A stretch of 64,000 bases of DNA from assembly GCA_050329575.1 (NCBI GenBank), contig JBHJOP010000042.1:1-64000 (forward strand), written 5' to 3'. Positions within the stretch are counted from its first letter, which is position 1. Each line of letters starts with the position of its first letter. The stretch comes from JAUXFS01 sp050329575 (lineage in GTDB: Bacteria; Pseudomonadota; Alphaproteobacteria; Rhodospirillales; Defluviicoccaceae). This document shows, in pieces, positions 8,377 through 20,099 of this stretch. The translations under genes were made by a program, and so were the position numbers. A model generated the notes under the pieces. It searched no databases. It was not told the origin of the DNA and worked only from the letters and a program-made list of their open reading frames with translations.

Positions 8377-10587
8377 ATGGCCGACCGCCGACCCGAAGCT
8401 GTCGCCGCCGACCGGCGATTCCAGCCCGGCGAGCGGGTGGCGGTGCTGCTGCCGCTGCCGCTCGGGAGCCCCTACGACTACCGGATTCCCGCCGATCTGG
8501 CGCTTTCCGAGGGTGATTTCGTACGGGTGCCGTTCGGCCGGCGGACTCTCACCGGGGTGGTGTGGGGCACCGGTTCGGACGCCATCGGCGAGGACCGGCT
8601 GAAGGACGTTCTCGGCCGCTGCGAGACGCCGCCGCTGTCGGCGGCGACGCGGCGATTCGTGCACTGGGTCGCCGCCTACACCGTTCACCCGCTCGGTTCG
8701 GTGCTGCGAATGGTGATGAGCGTGCCCGAAGCGGTGCAGCCGGCGAAGGCGACGACGGCCTGCGTCCTGGCACCGGTCGCCGGCACGGAAACCCGGCTGA
8801 CGCCGGCGCGTCGCCGGGTCCTCGACCTGCTCGCCGACGGGCGACCGCGCCCGGTTGCGGAGCTGGCGCGTGCCGCCGGGGTCGGCGTGCCGGTGGTCAA
8901 GGCGCTGGTGGCGACGGGTCTGATCGCCACCGTCGAGCGGCCGCCGGCGACACCGCCGCGACCCGACTGGCGGCGGCCGGGGGCACCGTTGTCGCCGGCG
9001 CAGCGGTCGGCGGCGGCGCAGCTGCGCCGGGCGGTGGGCGGGGGCTATTCCGCCACCGTCGTCGATGGCGTCCCCGGGTCGGGCAAGACCGAGGTCTATT
9101 TCGAGGCGATCGCCGAGGCGCTGGCCCAGGACCGGCAGGTCCTGATCCTGCTGCCCGAGATCGCCCTCGGCGCCCAGTGGCTGTCGCGCTTCCACGCCCG
9201 TTTCGCGGCCGACCCGGCCGGATGGCATTCCGAACTCGGCCACGGCGAACGCCGACGCACCTGGCGGGCGGTCGCCGAGGGCCGGGTCTCGGTGGTGGTC
9301 GGGGCTCGCTCGGCATTGTTCCTGCCGTTTCGCGACCTCGGCCTGATCGTCGTCGACGAGGAGCACGACGCCGCCTTCAAGCAGGACGACGGGGTGGCCT
9401 ACAACGCCCGCGACATGGCGGTGGTCCGTGCCCGGTTGGGCGACCTGCCGATCGCCCTGGTGTCGGCGACGCCGTCCCTGGAGACGGTGGTCAACGTCGA
9501 GCGCGGCCGCTACGCCTGCGTGCACCTGCCGGACCGCCATGCCGGCGCGCCGCCGCCGGCGATCACCGTCGTCGACCTGCGCAACGATCCGCCGCCGCGC
9601 GGTGGCTGGCTGTCGCCAGGGTTGCGCACCGCGCTGGCGGATACGGTGGCGGACGGCGCCCAGGCGCTGCTGTTCCTCAACCGGCGCGGCTATGCGCCGC
9701 TCACCCTGTGCCGGGCCTGCGGCCACCGGCTGCGCTGTCCGTCGTGCACCGCCTGGCTGGTCGAGCACCGGCTGGTCGGCCGGCTGCAATGCCACCACTG
9801 CGGCTACGGGGCGCCGCTGCCCGACCGCTGCCCCGCATGCGGCGCGGCCGACAGCCTCGCCGCCTGCGGCCCGGGGGTCGAACGGCTGGCCGAGGAGGTG
9901 GCGGGGCTGTTCCCGAGCCTGCGCACCGCCGTCGCCACCAGCGACACCCTGACCGGTCCCGCTGCCGCCCGCGACCTGGTGCGCCGCATCGAGGCCCACG
10001 AGATCGACGTGGTGATCGGCACCCAGATCGTCGCCAAGGGCTATCATTTCCCGCTGCTCACCCTGGTCGGCGTGGTCGACGGCGATCTCGGACTGACCGG
10101 CGGCGACCTCCGGGCGGCGGAACGCACCTACCAGCTGCTCTACCAGGTGGCGGGGCGGGCCGGCCGCGCGGAACGGCCCGGCCGGGTGCTGCTGCAAACC
10201 CACATGCCCGAGCATCCGGTGATGGCGGCGCTGGTCGCCGGCGACCGCGCGCGGTTTCTCGCCACCGAAAGCGACGCGCGGCGGGAACTCGGGATGCCGC
10301 CGTTCGGCCGGCTGGCGGCGCTGATCGTCTCGGGACGGGACGAAAGGGCGGTGGACGCGGCGGCGCGTGCCCTCGGCCGGGCGGCGCCCGACGATGCCGG
10401 CGTGCGGGAGCTGGGACCCGCGCCGGCGCCGATGGCGCTGCTGCGCGGCCGGCATCGCCGGCGGTTGCTGCTGAAGGCGGCGCCGGAGGTGGCGGTGCCG
10501 GCGGTGATCCGCCGGTGGCTGGCGGCGGTGCCGCTGCCGGGGGCTGTCCGGGTGCAGGTCGATGTCGATCCTTACAGTTTCATTTAG
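8377..10587 (+). CDS. priA: primosomal protein N' (replication restart helicase PriA)
   Basis: This 736-residue 3'-5' DNA helicase restarts stalled forks by loading the replisome. An N-terminal fork-binding domain covers about residues 15-110. Walker A GSGKT lies at 234-238 and the DEEHD box at 327-331. Eight cysteines between about 445 and 488 (CRACG, CPSC, CHHCG, CPACG) make the two zinc sites. Helicase motif VI lies in YQVAGRAGRAERPG. The position just upstream of the F1-ATPase operon on the same strand is common in Rhodospirillales and other alphaproteobacteria. Confidence 0.96.
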   Translation: MADRRPEAVAADRRFQPGERVAVLLPLPLGSPYDYRIPADLALSEGDFVRVPFGRRTLTGVVWGTGSDAIGEDRLKDVLGRCETPPLSAATRRFVHWVAAYTVHPLGSVLRMVMSVPEAVQPAKATTACVLAPVAGTETRLTPARRRVLDLLADGRPRPVAELARAAGVGVPVVKALVATGLIATVERPPATPPRPDWRRPGAPLSPAQRSAAAQLRRAVGGGYSATVVDGVPGSGKTEVYFEAIAEALAQDRQVLILLPEIALGAQWLSRFHARFAADPAGWHSELGHGERRRTWRAVAEGRVSVVVGARSALFLPFRDLGLIVVDEEHDAAFKQDDGVAYNARDMAVVRARLGDLPIALVSATPSLETVVNVERGRYACVHLPDRHAGAPPPAITVVDLRNDPPPRGGWLSPGLRTALADTVADGAQALLFLNRRGYAPLTLCRACGHRLRCPSCTAWLVEHRLVGRLQCHHCGYGAPLPDRCPACGAADSLAACGPGVERLAEEVAGLFPSLRTAVATSDTLTGPAAARDLVRRIEAHEIDVVIGTQIVAKGYHFPLLTLVGVVDGDLGLTGGDLRAAERTYQLLYQVAGRAGRAERPGRVLLQTHMPEHPVMAALVAGDRARFLATESDARRELGMPPFGRLAALIVSGRDERAVDAAARALGRAAPDDAGVRELGPAPAPMALLRGRHRRRLLLKAAPEVAVPAVIRRWLAAVPLPGAVRVQVDVDPYSFI

Positions 10588-10864
10588 CAGCGGAAGAGCT
10601 ATTGTCAGTTGTGGCCGCCGGCCCCGGCGGCGCCGGCGGCAAGCCCCTCTTCGCGACCGGACAACCGCCGCGGTCGGGACCGCGCAGTGGCCGTGCACGG
10701 CGGGATTCCGGCCCCTCGGGGCGCCCGGGGAGTCGGGTTGCAAGCCCCGAACGAGTATGTTAGAGAACGGTCGCTTCCGGGGTGAGACCCCCTGGCACCT
10801 GTGGATACTTGCGGGAAGAGCGCCGCGACGGCGCGGTCGAAGAACAAGAACGAGGGGTTCCCTT
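10588..10864 (+). promoter_or_regulatory. leader / promoter region of the atp operon
   Basis: These 277 bases hold no convincing gene. They must contain the promoter of the F1-ATPase operon unless priA transcription reads through. A weak -10-like TATGTT is at 10756-10761, without a clear -35. AGGGGT just before the GTG at 10865 is the atpH ribosome-binding site. Confidence 0.4.
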
Positions 10865-11424
10865 GTGACTGCGAAGACCCAGGGCTTCTCCGGCCTTGCA
10901 GAACGGTATGCGACTGCCCTTTTCGATCTGGCCGAGGCGGACAAGGCGCTGGACGCGGTTGCCGAGGAGTTGCGGCGTATCGAGGAGATGATCGGCGAGA
11001 GCCTCGACCTGCGGCGGCTGATCCGTTCCCCGGTGATCTCCCGCGGCGACCAGGCGAGGGCGACGGACGCCGTCTTGAAGCAGGCCGGGATCGGCGATCT
11101 CTGCCGCCGGTTCGTCGGCCTGGTCGCCCACAACCGTCGGCTGTTCGCGCTGCCGGCGATGATCGCAGCCTACCACGCCAAGCTGGCGGCCCGCCGCGGC
11201 GAGACCACCGCCGAGGTGGTGTCCGCCAAGGCGTTGACGAAGGCGCAGCTGGCCGCCGTCGTCGAGGCCCTCTCGAAGGCGGTGGGCGGCAAGATCGCGC
11301 TCGCCACCCGCGTCGATCCGGATCTCCTCGGCGGCCTGGTCGTCAAGGTCGGATCGCGGATGGTCGACAGTTCGCTGCGCACCAAGCTGAATCGTATGCG
11401 CCTTGCCATGAAGGGGGTTGGGTG

Positions 11425-11425
<1 letters not shown>
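10865..11425 (+). CDS. atpH: F1F0 ATP synthase subunit delta
   Basis: This 186-residue subunit joins the F1 head to the peripheral stalk. The N-terminus (SGLAERYATALFDLAEADKAL, split here as the AERYATALF core) and C-terminal LVVKVGSRMVDSSLRTKL-type ending match the family. A GTG start at 10865 gives exactly the family length; in-frame upstream ATGs would add over 30 unrelated residues. It overlaps atpA by one base (TGATG). Confidence 0.95.
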
Positions 11426-12957
<1,532 letters not shown>

Positions 12958-13001
12958 CCCGGTAACGGCCACTCAACGCGCGATCACGGGAAGAGCGCCG
13001 C

Positions 13002-13913
13002 ATGCCCAGCCTCAAAGATCTCAAGGTTCGCATCAGCAGCGTCGAGTCGACACGCAAGATCACCTCGGCGATGAAGATGGTGGCGGCCTCGAAACTGAAG
13101 CGGGCGGAAGTCGCCGCCCAGCAAGGCCGCCCGTACGCCGAACGGATGGACCGGATGCTGGCGCAGCTGATCGCGAGCCAAGCCAACCTGGATACGGCGC
13201 CGAAGCTGCTCGCCGGCTCCGGCCGCGACGAGAAGCATCTTCTGGTTCCCGTCAGCAGCGATCGCGGCCTGTGCGGCGGCTTCAACGGTGGCATCGTCCG
13301 CGAGACCCGCAAGCAGGTGGCGGCGCTGCAGCAACAGGGCCGGCAGGTGCAGATCCTGTGCATCGGCCGCAAGGCGCGCGACGGGCTGCGGCGCGATCAC
13401 CAGTCGCTGATCATCGACACCGTCGAGGACGTGACCCGAAACAGCGTCGAATTCGAACCGGCGCGCGAACTCGGTCGCCGGCTGCGCAACATGTTCGAGA
13501 AGCAGGAGTTCGATGTCTGCACCCTGATCTACAACACCTTCAGGTCGGCGATCAGCCACGTGGTGACGGCGAAGCAGATCATCCCGATCCCGGCGCCGGT
13601 GGCTGCCGCGGCTGTTGCGGCCGGCGAAAAGGAGACGGCCGCCTCGTCGGCGCCACCCGCGGTCTACGAGATGGAGCCCAGCGACGGGCTGCTGCTCGCG
13701 GCATTGCTGCCTGCCAACCTGTCGATGCAGGTGTTTCGGGCGTTCCTGGAGAGCTATGCGTCCGAACAGGGGGCGCGCATGACCGCCATGGACAGTGCCA
13801 CCCGCAACGCCGGCGAGATGATCGACCGCCTGCGGCTGACCTACAACCGCAGCCGCCAAGCGGCGATCACCAAGGAACTGATCGAGATCATTTCCGGGGC
13901 GGAGGCGGTGTGA
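13002..13913 (+). CDS. atpG: F1F0 ATP synthase subunit gamma
   Basis: This 303-residue central-stalk subunit couples F0 rotation to catalysis. It has the N-terminal coiled-coil helix MPSLKDLKVRISSVESTRKI and the C-terminal helix with DSATRNAGEMIDRLRLTYN. It is slightly longer than the E. coli protein, with an Ala/Glu-rich insert near residues 200-220 (VAAAAVAAGEKETAASS) typical of alphaproteobacteria. It lies 44 bases after atpA. Confidence 0.97.
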   Translation: MPSLKDLKVRISSVESTRKITSAMKMVAASKLKRAEVAAQQGRPYAERMDRMLAQLIASQANLDTAPKLLAGSGRDEKHLLVPVSSDRGLCGGFNGGIVRETRKQVAALQQQGRQVQILCIGRKARDGLRRDHQSLIIDTVEDVTRNSVEFEPARELGRRLRNMFEKQEFDVCTLIYNTFRSAISHVVTAKQIIPIPAPVAAAAVAAGEKETAASSAPPAVYEMEPSDGLLLAALLPANLSMQVFRAFLESYASEQGARMTAMDSATRNAGEMIDRLRLTYNRSRQAAITKELIEIISGAEAV

Positions 13914-13953
13914 CCGCCGCGCGAGAGAACGGATTGCCAAAGGAGTCGTCGCG

Positions 13954-15384
<1,431 letters not shown>

Positions 15385-15408
15385 GCCCGAACGGCGGGAG
15401 GACGGGCG

Positions 15409-15843
15409 ATGGCCGACAAGCTACTGTTCGAAATCGTCACTCCGGTCCGGATCGAGCGGTCCGAAGAGGTGGAGCTGGTGATCATTCCAGGTGGCGCAGG
15501 CAACTTCGGCGTGCTGCCGGGGCATGCTCCGATGTTGTCGACCCTGCGGCCCGGGACCGTCGAGATCCGCGACAAGGACCTCAAGATCGTCGACCAGATC
15601 TTCGTCGAGGAGGGGTTCGCCGATGTCACGCCCGAGCGCTGCACGGTCCTTGCCGAGGAGGCGATCCCGGTCGGCGAGCTCAGTCGCGATCTGGCGGAAC
15701 AGCGGCTGAAGCGCGCCCACGACGCTCTTCTGGTCGCCGACACCTTCGGGCTCAGAATTGGTGCCGAACGGGAACTGCGGGCGGCCGAGGCGATGTGCGC
15801 GGCCCTCGACGCCTACGAGGCGGGGCGGGGCAAGGCGTCCTAG
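15409..15843 (+). CDS. atpC: F1F0 ATP synthase subunit epsilon
   Basis: This 144-residue subunit inhibits and couples F1. It has an N-terminal beta sandwich (FEIVTPVRI, IPGGAGNFGVLPGHAPMLS) and a C-terminal helical hairpin beginning near residue 90. It is the last gene of atpHAGDC; the F0 genes are not in the window and normally lie elsewhere in alphaproteobacteria. Confidence 0.96.
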   Translation: MADKLLFEIVTPVRIERSEEVELVIIPGGAGNFGVLPGHAPMLSTLRPGTVEIRDKDLKIVDQIFVEEGFADVTPERCTVLAEEAIPVGELSRDLAEQRLKRAHDALLVADTFGLRIGAERELRAAEAMCAALDAYEAGRGKAS

Positions 15844-15909
15844 CGGACGGGCCGCCGCCGTCGCGCCGCCGCGCGCGGTTCGTCTCACCCGCGGCAGAGG
15901 CAATCCCCG

Positions 15910-16383
15910 ATGAGGTTGTACCTGGTTCAGCACGGCGAGGCGGTCGCCAAGGAGGTCCACCCCGATCGGCCGCTGACCGACAAGGGGCGCGACGACGTGC
16001 GCCTGATCGGGGCCCTGCTCGCCGGAGCCGGCGTCGCCGTCGCCCGGGTGGTCGACAGCGGCAAGGTGCGGGCCCGGCAGACGGCGGAGAGCCTCGCCGC
16101 GGCGATCGCGCCCGGGATCGTCATCGAGGACGTCGCCAGCGGTCTGGCGCCGAAGGACTCCAGCGACTGGCTGGCCGCCGCGGCCGAACGCTGGGCGGGG
16201 GATACGCTGGTGGTCGGCCATCTCCCGTTCCTGGAACGGGCGGTCGCCCGGCTGGTGTGCGGTCGCGACCAGCGGGGCCTCGTCGCCTTCAGGCCGGGGA
16301 GCGTCGTCTGTCTGGAACGCCGGGAGGACGGCTCCGGCTGGACCATCGCCTGGATGGTGCGCCCGGAGCTCATCGGCCGCTGA
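15910..16383 (+). CDS. SixA-like histidine phosphatase
   Basis: This 157-residue protein belongs to the histidine phosphatase superfamily. QHGEA at residues 7-11 carries the phospho-accepting His8 (the first residue of the usual RHG is Gln here, as in E. coli SixA, which has RHG/QHG variants). RARQTAESL and VVGHLPFLE supply the other active-site Arg and His. SixA proteins dephosphorylate phosphohistidine on HPt domains or PTS proteins. Length fits. Substrate here is unknown. Confidence 0.8.
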   Translation: MRLYLVQHGEAVAKEVHPDRPLTDKGRDDVRLIGALLAGAGVAVARVVDSGKVRARQTAESLAAAIAPGIVIEDVASGLAPKDSSDWLAAAAERWAGDTLVVGHLPFLERAVARLVCGRDQRGLVAFRPGSVVCLERREDGSGWTIAWMVRPELIGR

Positions 16384-16433
16384 GCGCCGCCTCGCCGCCC
16401 GGCCGTTGCTGGAGCCCGTCGGTCGCCGACGCG

Positions 16434-17063
16434 GTGGCGCTGCAGAACCAGCTCGCCGACCGGGTCGTCCGCAGCGACCGGCTCGGGCCGGTGCGACGGG
16501 TCGCGGGCGTCGATGTCGCCTACGGCCGCCGCGGCGGCGATGCGCACGCGGCGGTGGTCGTGGTCGATGCCGCCGGCCTGGCGGAGGTGGACCGCGCGAC
16601 GGCCCGCTGCCCGGTGACGTTTCCGTATGTGCCCGGACTGCTGTCGTTCCGCGAGGCGCCGGCGGCGATCGCGGCGCTCGCCCGGCTGCAGACGCCGCCC
16701 GACCTGTTGCTGTGCGACGGCCAGGGCATCGCCCACCCGCGCCGGTTCGGCATCGCCAGTCATCTCGGCGTCGCGCTCGACATCCCGTCGATCGGCGTCG
16801 CCAAGTCCCGCCTGGTCGGAACCCACGGCCAGCCGGGACCGCGGCGCGGCGACTGGACGCCGCTGTTGGACAAGCAGGAGGTGATCGGCGCGGTGCTGCG
16901 CACCCGCTCCGGCTGCCGGCCGATCTTCGTTTCGATCGGCCATCGGGTCTCGCTCGAGACCGCGATCGCCTGGGTGATGCGCTGCACGACCCGCTTTCGC
17001 CTGCCGGAGACGACCCGCGCCGCGGACCGATTGTCGAAGACGCCTGCCGCCGGCGACCGGTGA
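16434..17063 (+). CDS. nfi: endonuclease V (deoxyinosine 3' endonuclease)
   Basis: This repair nuclease nicks DNA near deoxyinosine. Core motifs are clear: GVDVAYG (catalytic Asp27 counting from GTG 16434), FPYVPGLLSFREAP (metal-binding Glu74), LLCDGQGIAHPRRFG (Asp95) and GVAKSRLVG. No ATG lies between the preceding stop and the conserved core. GTG at 16434 gives a slightly short N-terminus (209 residues), while the family usually has W-x-x about ten residues earlier, which is present in frame. A CTG at 16380, overlapping the upstream stop, is a non-standard alternative start. Confidence 0.87.
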   Translation: MALQNQLADRVVRSDRLGPVRRVAGVDVAYGRRGGDAHAAVVVVDAAGLAEVDRATARCPVTFPYVPGLLSFREAPAAIAALARLQTPPDLLLCDGQGIAHPRRFGIASHLGVALDIPSIGVAKSRLVGTHGQPGPRRGDWTPLLDKQEVIGAVLRTRSGCRPIFVSIGHRVSLETAIAWVMRCTTRFRLPETTRAADRLSKTPAAGDR

Positions 17064-17176
17064 TCGCCGCCGGCGACCGCGGGCGTGGCCGTCCTGCAAC
17101 GACGGCGATCGATCCTTAACGAGACGGCAAGCGGCGGCTTGTATCGTTGTGCAGTGCAACATACCTGCGAGGCGTG

Positions 17177-17746
17177 ATGATCCCGATCCGCACCCTGACC
17201 GCGCTCGAACTGCCCCGCTACCGGGACCATCTCCTGCGGCTCGACGAGGCCGATCGCCGGTTGCGGTTCGGCTTTCCCATTGCCGATGCCGGGATCGCCG
17301 CCTTCGTCGGCGGCATCGACCCCCTCGACACCCGGCTGCTGGTCCACGAAGGCCCCGATCTCGAGGTCGTCGGGGCGGTGCAGGCGGTGGCGACCGCCTG
17401 GCAGGCGGCGGAGTTCGCGTTCAGCGTCGAGCCCCGCTCCCGGGGGCGCGGCATCGCAACGGCGCTGTTCGACCGCGCCGTCCTGTGGGCGCGCAACCGC
17501 GGCATCCGCCGGGCCTATGTCCAGTGCCTGGCGGAAAACCGGGCGATGCGGCAGATCGCCCGCAAGGCGGGGATGGCGATCGTCACCGCGAGCGGCGAGA
17601 GCGAGGGCTATCTCGACATTCCCGCCGCAACCACCGCGACCGTGCTCCGCGAACTGATCGAGGAAAGCCGGGGCCTCTGCGCGTTCGCCGACCAGGCCCG
17701 CGGCCGCCTCGCCGCGCCGTTCCCGGTGGTGCCGGCGGCGGCGTGA
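17177..17746 (+). CDS. GNAT-family N-acetyltransferase
   Basis: This 189-residue protein carries the GNAT acetyl-CoA-binding motif A: FSVEPRSRGRGIATALFDRAV (split by the pyrophosphate loop RGRGIA). The N-terminus MIPIRTLTALELPRYRDHLL resembles GNATs found beside chromosomal regulators in Rhodospirillales. The ATG at 17177 (MIPIRT) was chosen over one ten codons upstream because GAGG lies just before it. The acetylated substrate is unknown. Confidence 0.82.
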   Translation: MIPIRTLTALELPRYRDHLLRLDEADRRLRFGFPIADAGIAAFVGGIDPLDTRLLVHEGPDLEVVGAVQAVATAWQAAEFAFSVEPRSRGRGIATALFDRAVLWARNRGIRRAYVQCLAENRAMRQIARKAGMAIVTASGESEGYLDIPAATTATVLRELIEESRGLCAFADQARGRLAAPFPVVPAAA

Positions 17747-18057
17747 GCGGCGATCGCCGGCCCCGGTCCCGAATTCGCTTGCAATCGGCGGGGGCGGCTT
17801 CCAGGCTGGGCGGTGGCAATGTCTCTCGGTTCCCGCCGGCCCCGCGCGCCGGCGGGCGAGGGCTCGCAGCCGATCCGATCGCGGCGACAGTCGTGGGGAC
17901 GGTCGTGGGGACGGTCGATGGGACGGTCGCGGGGTCTCTGATCGACGGGCCGATCCCGCCCGGTTGCGGTGGGAGCACGAGCCGATCGGTCGACGATGGC
18001 GGACCGTCCCGGCAGCTGTCGCATCGTTGACGACCTGGACAGAGAGGAGCGACCATC
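17747..18057. other. intergenic stretch with a short tandem repeat
   Basis: These 311 bases hold no supported gene. A 12-base unit TCGTGGGGACGG repeats about 3.7 times at 17891-17934, the third copy carrying two changes. AGAGAGGAG near 18040 is the ribosome-binding site of the next gene. Confidence 0.6.
17891..17934 (+). repeat. 12-bp tandem repeat, about 3.7 units
   Basis: Units start at 17891, 17903, 17915 and 17927 (partial). Consensus is TCGTGGGGACGG. The run is G-rich on the plus strand and lies outside any gene. Confidence 0.75.
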
Positions 18058-18363
18058 GTGAAACTCGATTCCAGCCAAATCGATCAGATCGAAGTCCTGA
18101 TCGGCGTCCAACCGATGCCCGAGAACCATCCGGTGATCGACGACCTCACCGCCGCGTTCGGCGAGCACACGTTCTACTTGAGCGAGGAAGGCCTGGTGAT
18201 CTGGGAGTGGCTCGAGGGGCCGGACACCGATGGACAGCCGGTGGTGGCCGTGGTCCTGGCGGCCTGGATCGATGACGAGAAATCGTCGTTGCAGACCCAT
18301 CAGCCGAAAGTCACCGAGTTCGTGATCCCCCTCGCGCCGATCCCGCCGACCGCCATCGTGTGA
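18058..18363 (+). CDS. small hypothetical cytoplasmic protein
   Basis: This 101-residue acidic protein begins at a GTG preceded by AGAGAGGAGCG. It has no signal peptide, no membrane segment and no motif I recognise. The middle holds a tryptophan-rich patch (LVIWEWLEGP) and ends with a proline-rich tail (PLAPIPPTAIV). Codon use matches real genes of the window, so I consider it genuine. Function is unknown. Confidence 0.65.
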   Translation: MKLDSSQIDQIEVLIGVQPMPENHPVIDDLTAAFGEHTFYLSEEGLVIWEWLEGPDTDGQPVVAVVLAAWIDDEKSSLQTHQPKVTEFVIPLAPIPPTAIV

Positions 18364-18543
18364 GCCCCGATCCGGCGGGCGACGGCGCGGAGAGCGCCGA
18401 TCGCGATTGCTCGTTGACATTCCGCAACGAATGTTCTTATTTTGTTCCGAGTTCCGGGGCGGCGGACCCGCCCGTCACGACTGGAAGCGACGCCGATCGT
18501 CGGTCGCGACGAACGGCAGCGGTCCGGTGGAGGTCCCGCAGGC

Positions 18544-19485
18544 ATGATCGTTCGGCGGCCGCCGCTGCATTGGCTGTTGCTGCTGGCCCTGGTGGCGATG
18601 TGGGGGAGCTCGTTCATGCTCACCAAGATCGCCGTCGCGGCGATGCCGCCCTCGACCGTGGTCGCCGGGCGGCTGGGCATCGCGGCGGTGGTCCTGTCCG
18701 GCGCGCTGGTGATGGCCGGCCGGCGGTTGCCGGGATGGGGGCGGCACTGGCTGTTCTTCGTGGCGATGGCGCTGATCGGCAACTGCATCCCGTTCTGGCT
18801 GATCAGCTGGGGGCAACAGCGGATCGACAGCGGCGCGGCCGGTATTCTGATGGCGGCGATGCCGCTGGCGACCGTGGTGCTCGCCCATCGCTTCGTCGAC
18901 GGCGAGCGGCTGAACCGGTCGCGACTGCTCGGCTTCGCGACCGGCTTCTGCGGGATCGTCGTTCTGGTCGGGCCGGAGGCGCTGCTGGAGCTCGGCGGCG
19001 GCGGATCGGCGCTGCTGTCCGAACTGGCGGTGCTGGCCGGCGCCCTCTGCTATGCGGTCGCGACCATCGTCGCCCGGCGCCGGCCGCACAGCGACGCCCT
19101 GGTCGCCGCCGCCGGTGTGACCATCGCCGCCGCCGTGATGATGGCACCGGCGGCGGCCGGTGCCGGCCTGCCACCGGTGGCGCTGTCCGCGGGAGCCGTC
19201 GCCGCCGTCCTGGTCCTCGGCGTGATGTCGACGGCGCTGGCGACGGTGGTCTACTTCAAACTGGTCACCGTGGCGGGACCGAGCTTCCTGTCGCTGATCA
19301 ACTACCTGATCCCGCTGTGGGCGGTGCTGGTCGGGATGGTCGTGCTGGGCGAGCGGCCGGAGTGGACGGCGCTGCTCGCCCTGGCGATGGTGTTGTCGGG
19401 CATCGCCCTCAGCGAGGTGGACGGCGCGGCTCTCGGACCACGATGGCGCAAGGTGGTGTCGACAGACGACCGCGGGCTGCGCTGA
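18544..19485 (+). CDS. EamA-family (drug/metabolite) transporter
   Basis: This 313-residue inner-membrane protein has about ten hydrophobic segments in two EamA repeats; the first starts WLLLLALVAMWGSSFMLTKIA, broken by the conserved WGSSF of the family. EamA proteins export metabolites such as amino acids or purines; the substrate here is unknown. The ATG at 18544 (MIVRRPP) follows GGTGGAGG; in-frame sequence upstream is arginine-rich and unlike a transporter. Confidence 0.88.
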   Translation: MIVRRPPLHWLLLLALVAMWGSSFMLTKIAVAAMPPSTVVAGRLGIAAVVLSGALVMAGRRLPGWGRHWLFFVAMALIGNCIPFWLISWGQQRIDSGAAGILMAAMPLATVVLAHRFVDGERLNRSRLLGFATGFCGIVVLVGPEALLELGGGGSALLSELAVLAGALCYAVATIVARRRPHSDALVAAAGVTIAAAVMMAPAAAGAGLPPVALSAGAVAAVLVLGVMSTALATVVYFKLVTVAGPSFLSLINYLIPLWAVLVGMVVLGERPEWTALLALAMVLSGIALSEVDGAALGPRWRKVVSTDDRGLR

Positions 19486-19624
19486 ACGCGCGAGGACGGC
19501 GCGACCGGGCCGCCGGAGCCCTTTTCTCCCCGCCACCGGGTCGCCGACCATGACACCGATGTGACGGCGAGCGGGCGCGGGTGCCCGCGAGCCGGCTGCG
19601 GAGGTGCCAACCTTCTGCAGTGGG

Positions 19625-19678
19625 GTAACAATCCGTAACAAAGAGTGATTTGAGGGTGGACCGGCGCCCTGCTACGGA
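19625..19678 (+). promoter_or_regulatory. tandem GTAACA promoter element, copy 1
   Basis: GTAACA at 19625-19630 and 19635-19640 form a direct repeat with 10-bp period. AAGAGTGA follows, then a -35-like TTGAGG at 19650-19655, a 17-bp spacer and a -10-like TACGGA at 19673-19678. The block 19625-19655 matches 34168-34198 at 28 of 31 positions. Tandem hexamers one helical turn apart abutting a -35 are typical of OmpR-family activators; the regulator is inferred, not identified. Confidence 0.7.
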
Positions 19679-19684
19679 GATAGA

Positions 19685-19768
19685 GGACGGGAGGGTCCGT
19701 GGAAGTTGAAAGCGAGTACTGCCAGTCGAGTGTTCGGATCCCGCCGCCGGCGCCTGGGGCGCCTTTTT
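19685..19768 (+). ncRNA. possible short leader RNA or attenuated transcript
   Basis: A transcript from the promoter at 19625-19678 would start near 19685 and meet an intrinsic terminator at 19749-19768, giving an RNA of about 84 bases. It could be a small RNA or an attenuated leader of the sphingolipid operon. There is no match to a family I know; the call rests only on promoter and terminator positions. Confidence 0.35.
19749..19768 (+). terminator. intrinsic terminator inside the leader
   Basis: GGCGCC at 19749-19754, loop TGG, GGCGCC at 19758-19763, then five T residues at 19764-19768. The 6-bp all-GC stem plus T-run is a standard rho-independent terminator. It stands 330 bases before the ligase gene. 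Confidence 0.8.
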
Positions 19769-20099
19769 CAATAGATTTTGGTAGAAAGCCAGAATAGGGT
19801 TGAGATTGGTCGCGTCGGCGTTCGGAAGGTGTTCCAGCAGTTGATCGGGGCCGGCGGCAGGGGCGCGGGATGTCCAGCGACGACTGCCGAAGTGTTTGGC
19901 GGTCCTTCGCGCCGACGAGGCGGGTGACCGAACCCGGCCGCTGGAGCCGGGGAGGCGATTCGCAGCGCGCGGCCGATGGCGTCGTCTGGCGTGCGGCGAT
20001 GCCGAGGGGATGGGCCTCGGGGGCGGGGTCGATCGCTCGCAAAGCCGGATCCGGAGACCGACGAACGTGCGTTCCGATGGGCGGTGTCACGAGGGTGGG

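Larger units (their letters stand above)
19486..20099. other. long leader region ahead of the sphingolipid plus operon
   Basis: These 614 bases contain no convincing gene. They hold the shared tandem-GTAACA promoter (19625-19678) and a strong intrinsic terminator (19749-19768), both listed separately, then about 330 bases of leader with no obvious structure. GAGGGTGGG before 20100 is the ligase ribosome-binding site. Confidence 0.65.

Noticed and set aside
8365..11133. Long minus-strand frame opposite priA
   Set aside because: It is antisense to a clear priA with intact motifs and is Arg/Gln/Pro-rich without domain signatures.
19725..19748. T-arm-like stretch GTGTTCGGATCCC suggesting a tRNA
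   Set aside because: The putative T stem pairs at only three of five positions, the loop lacks the conserved A58, and no acceptor or anticodon arm can be drawn.
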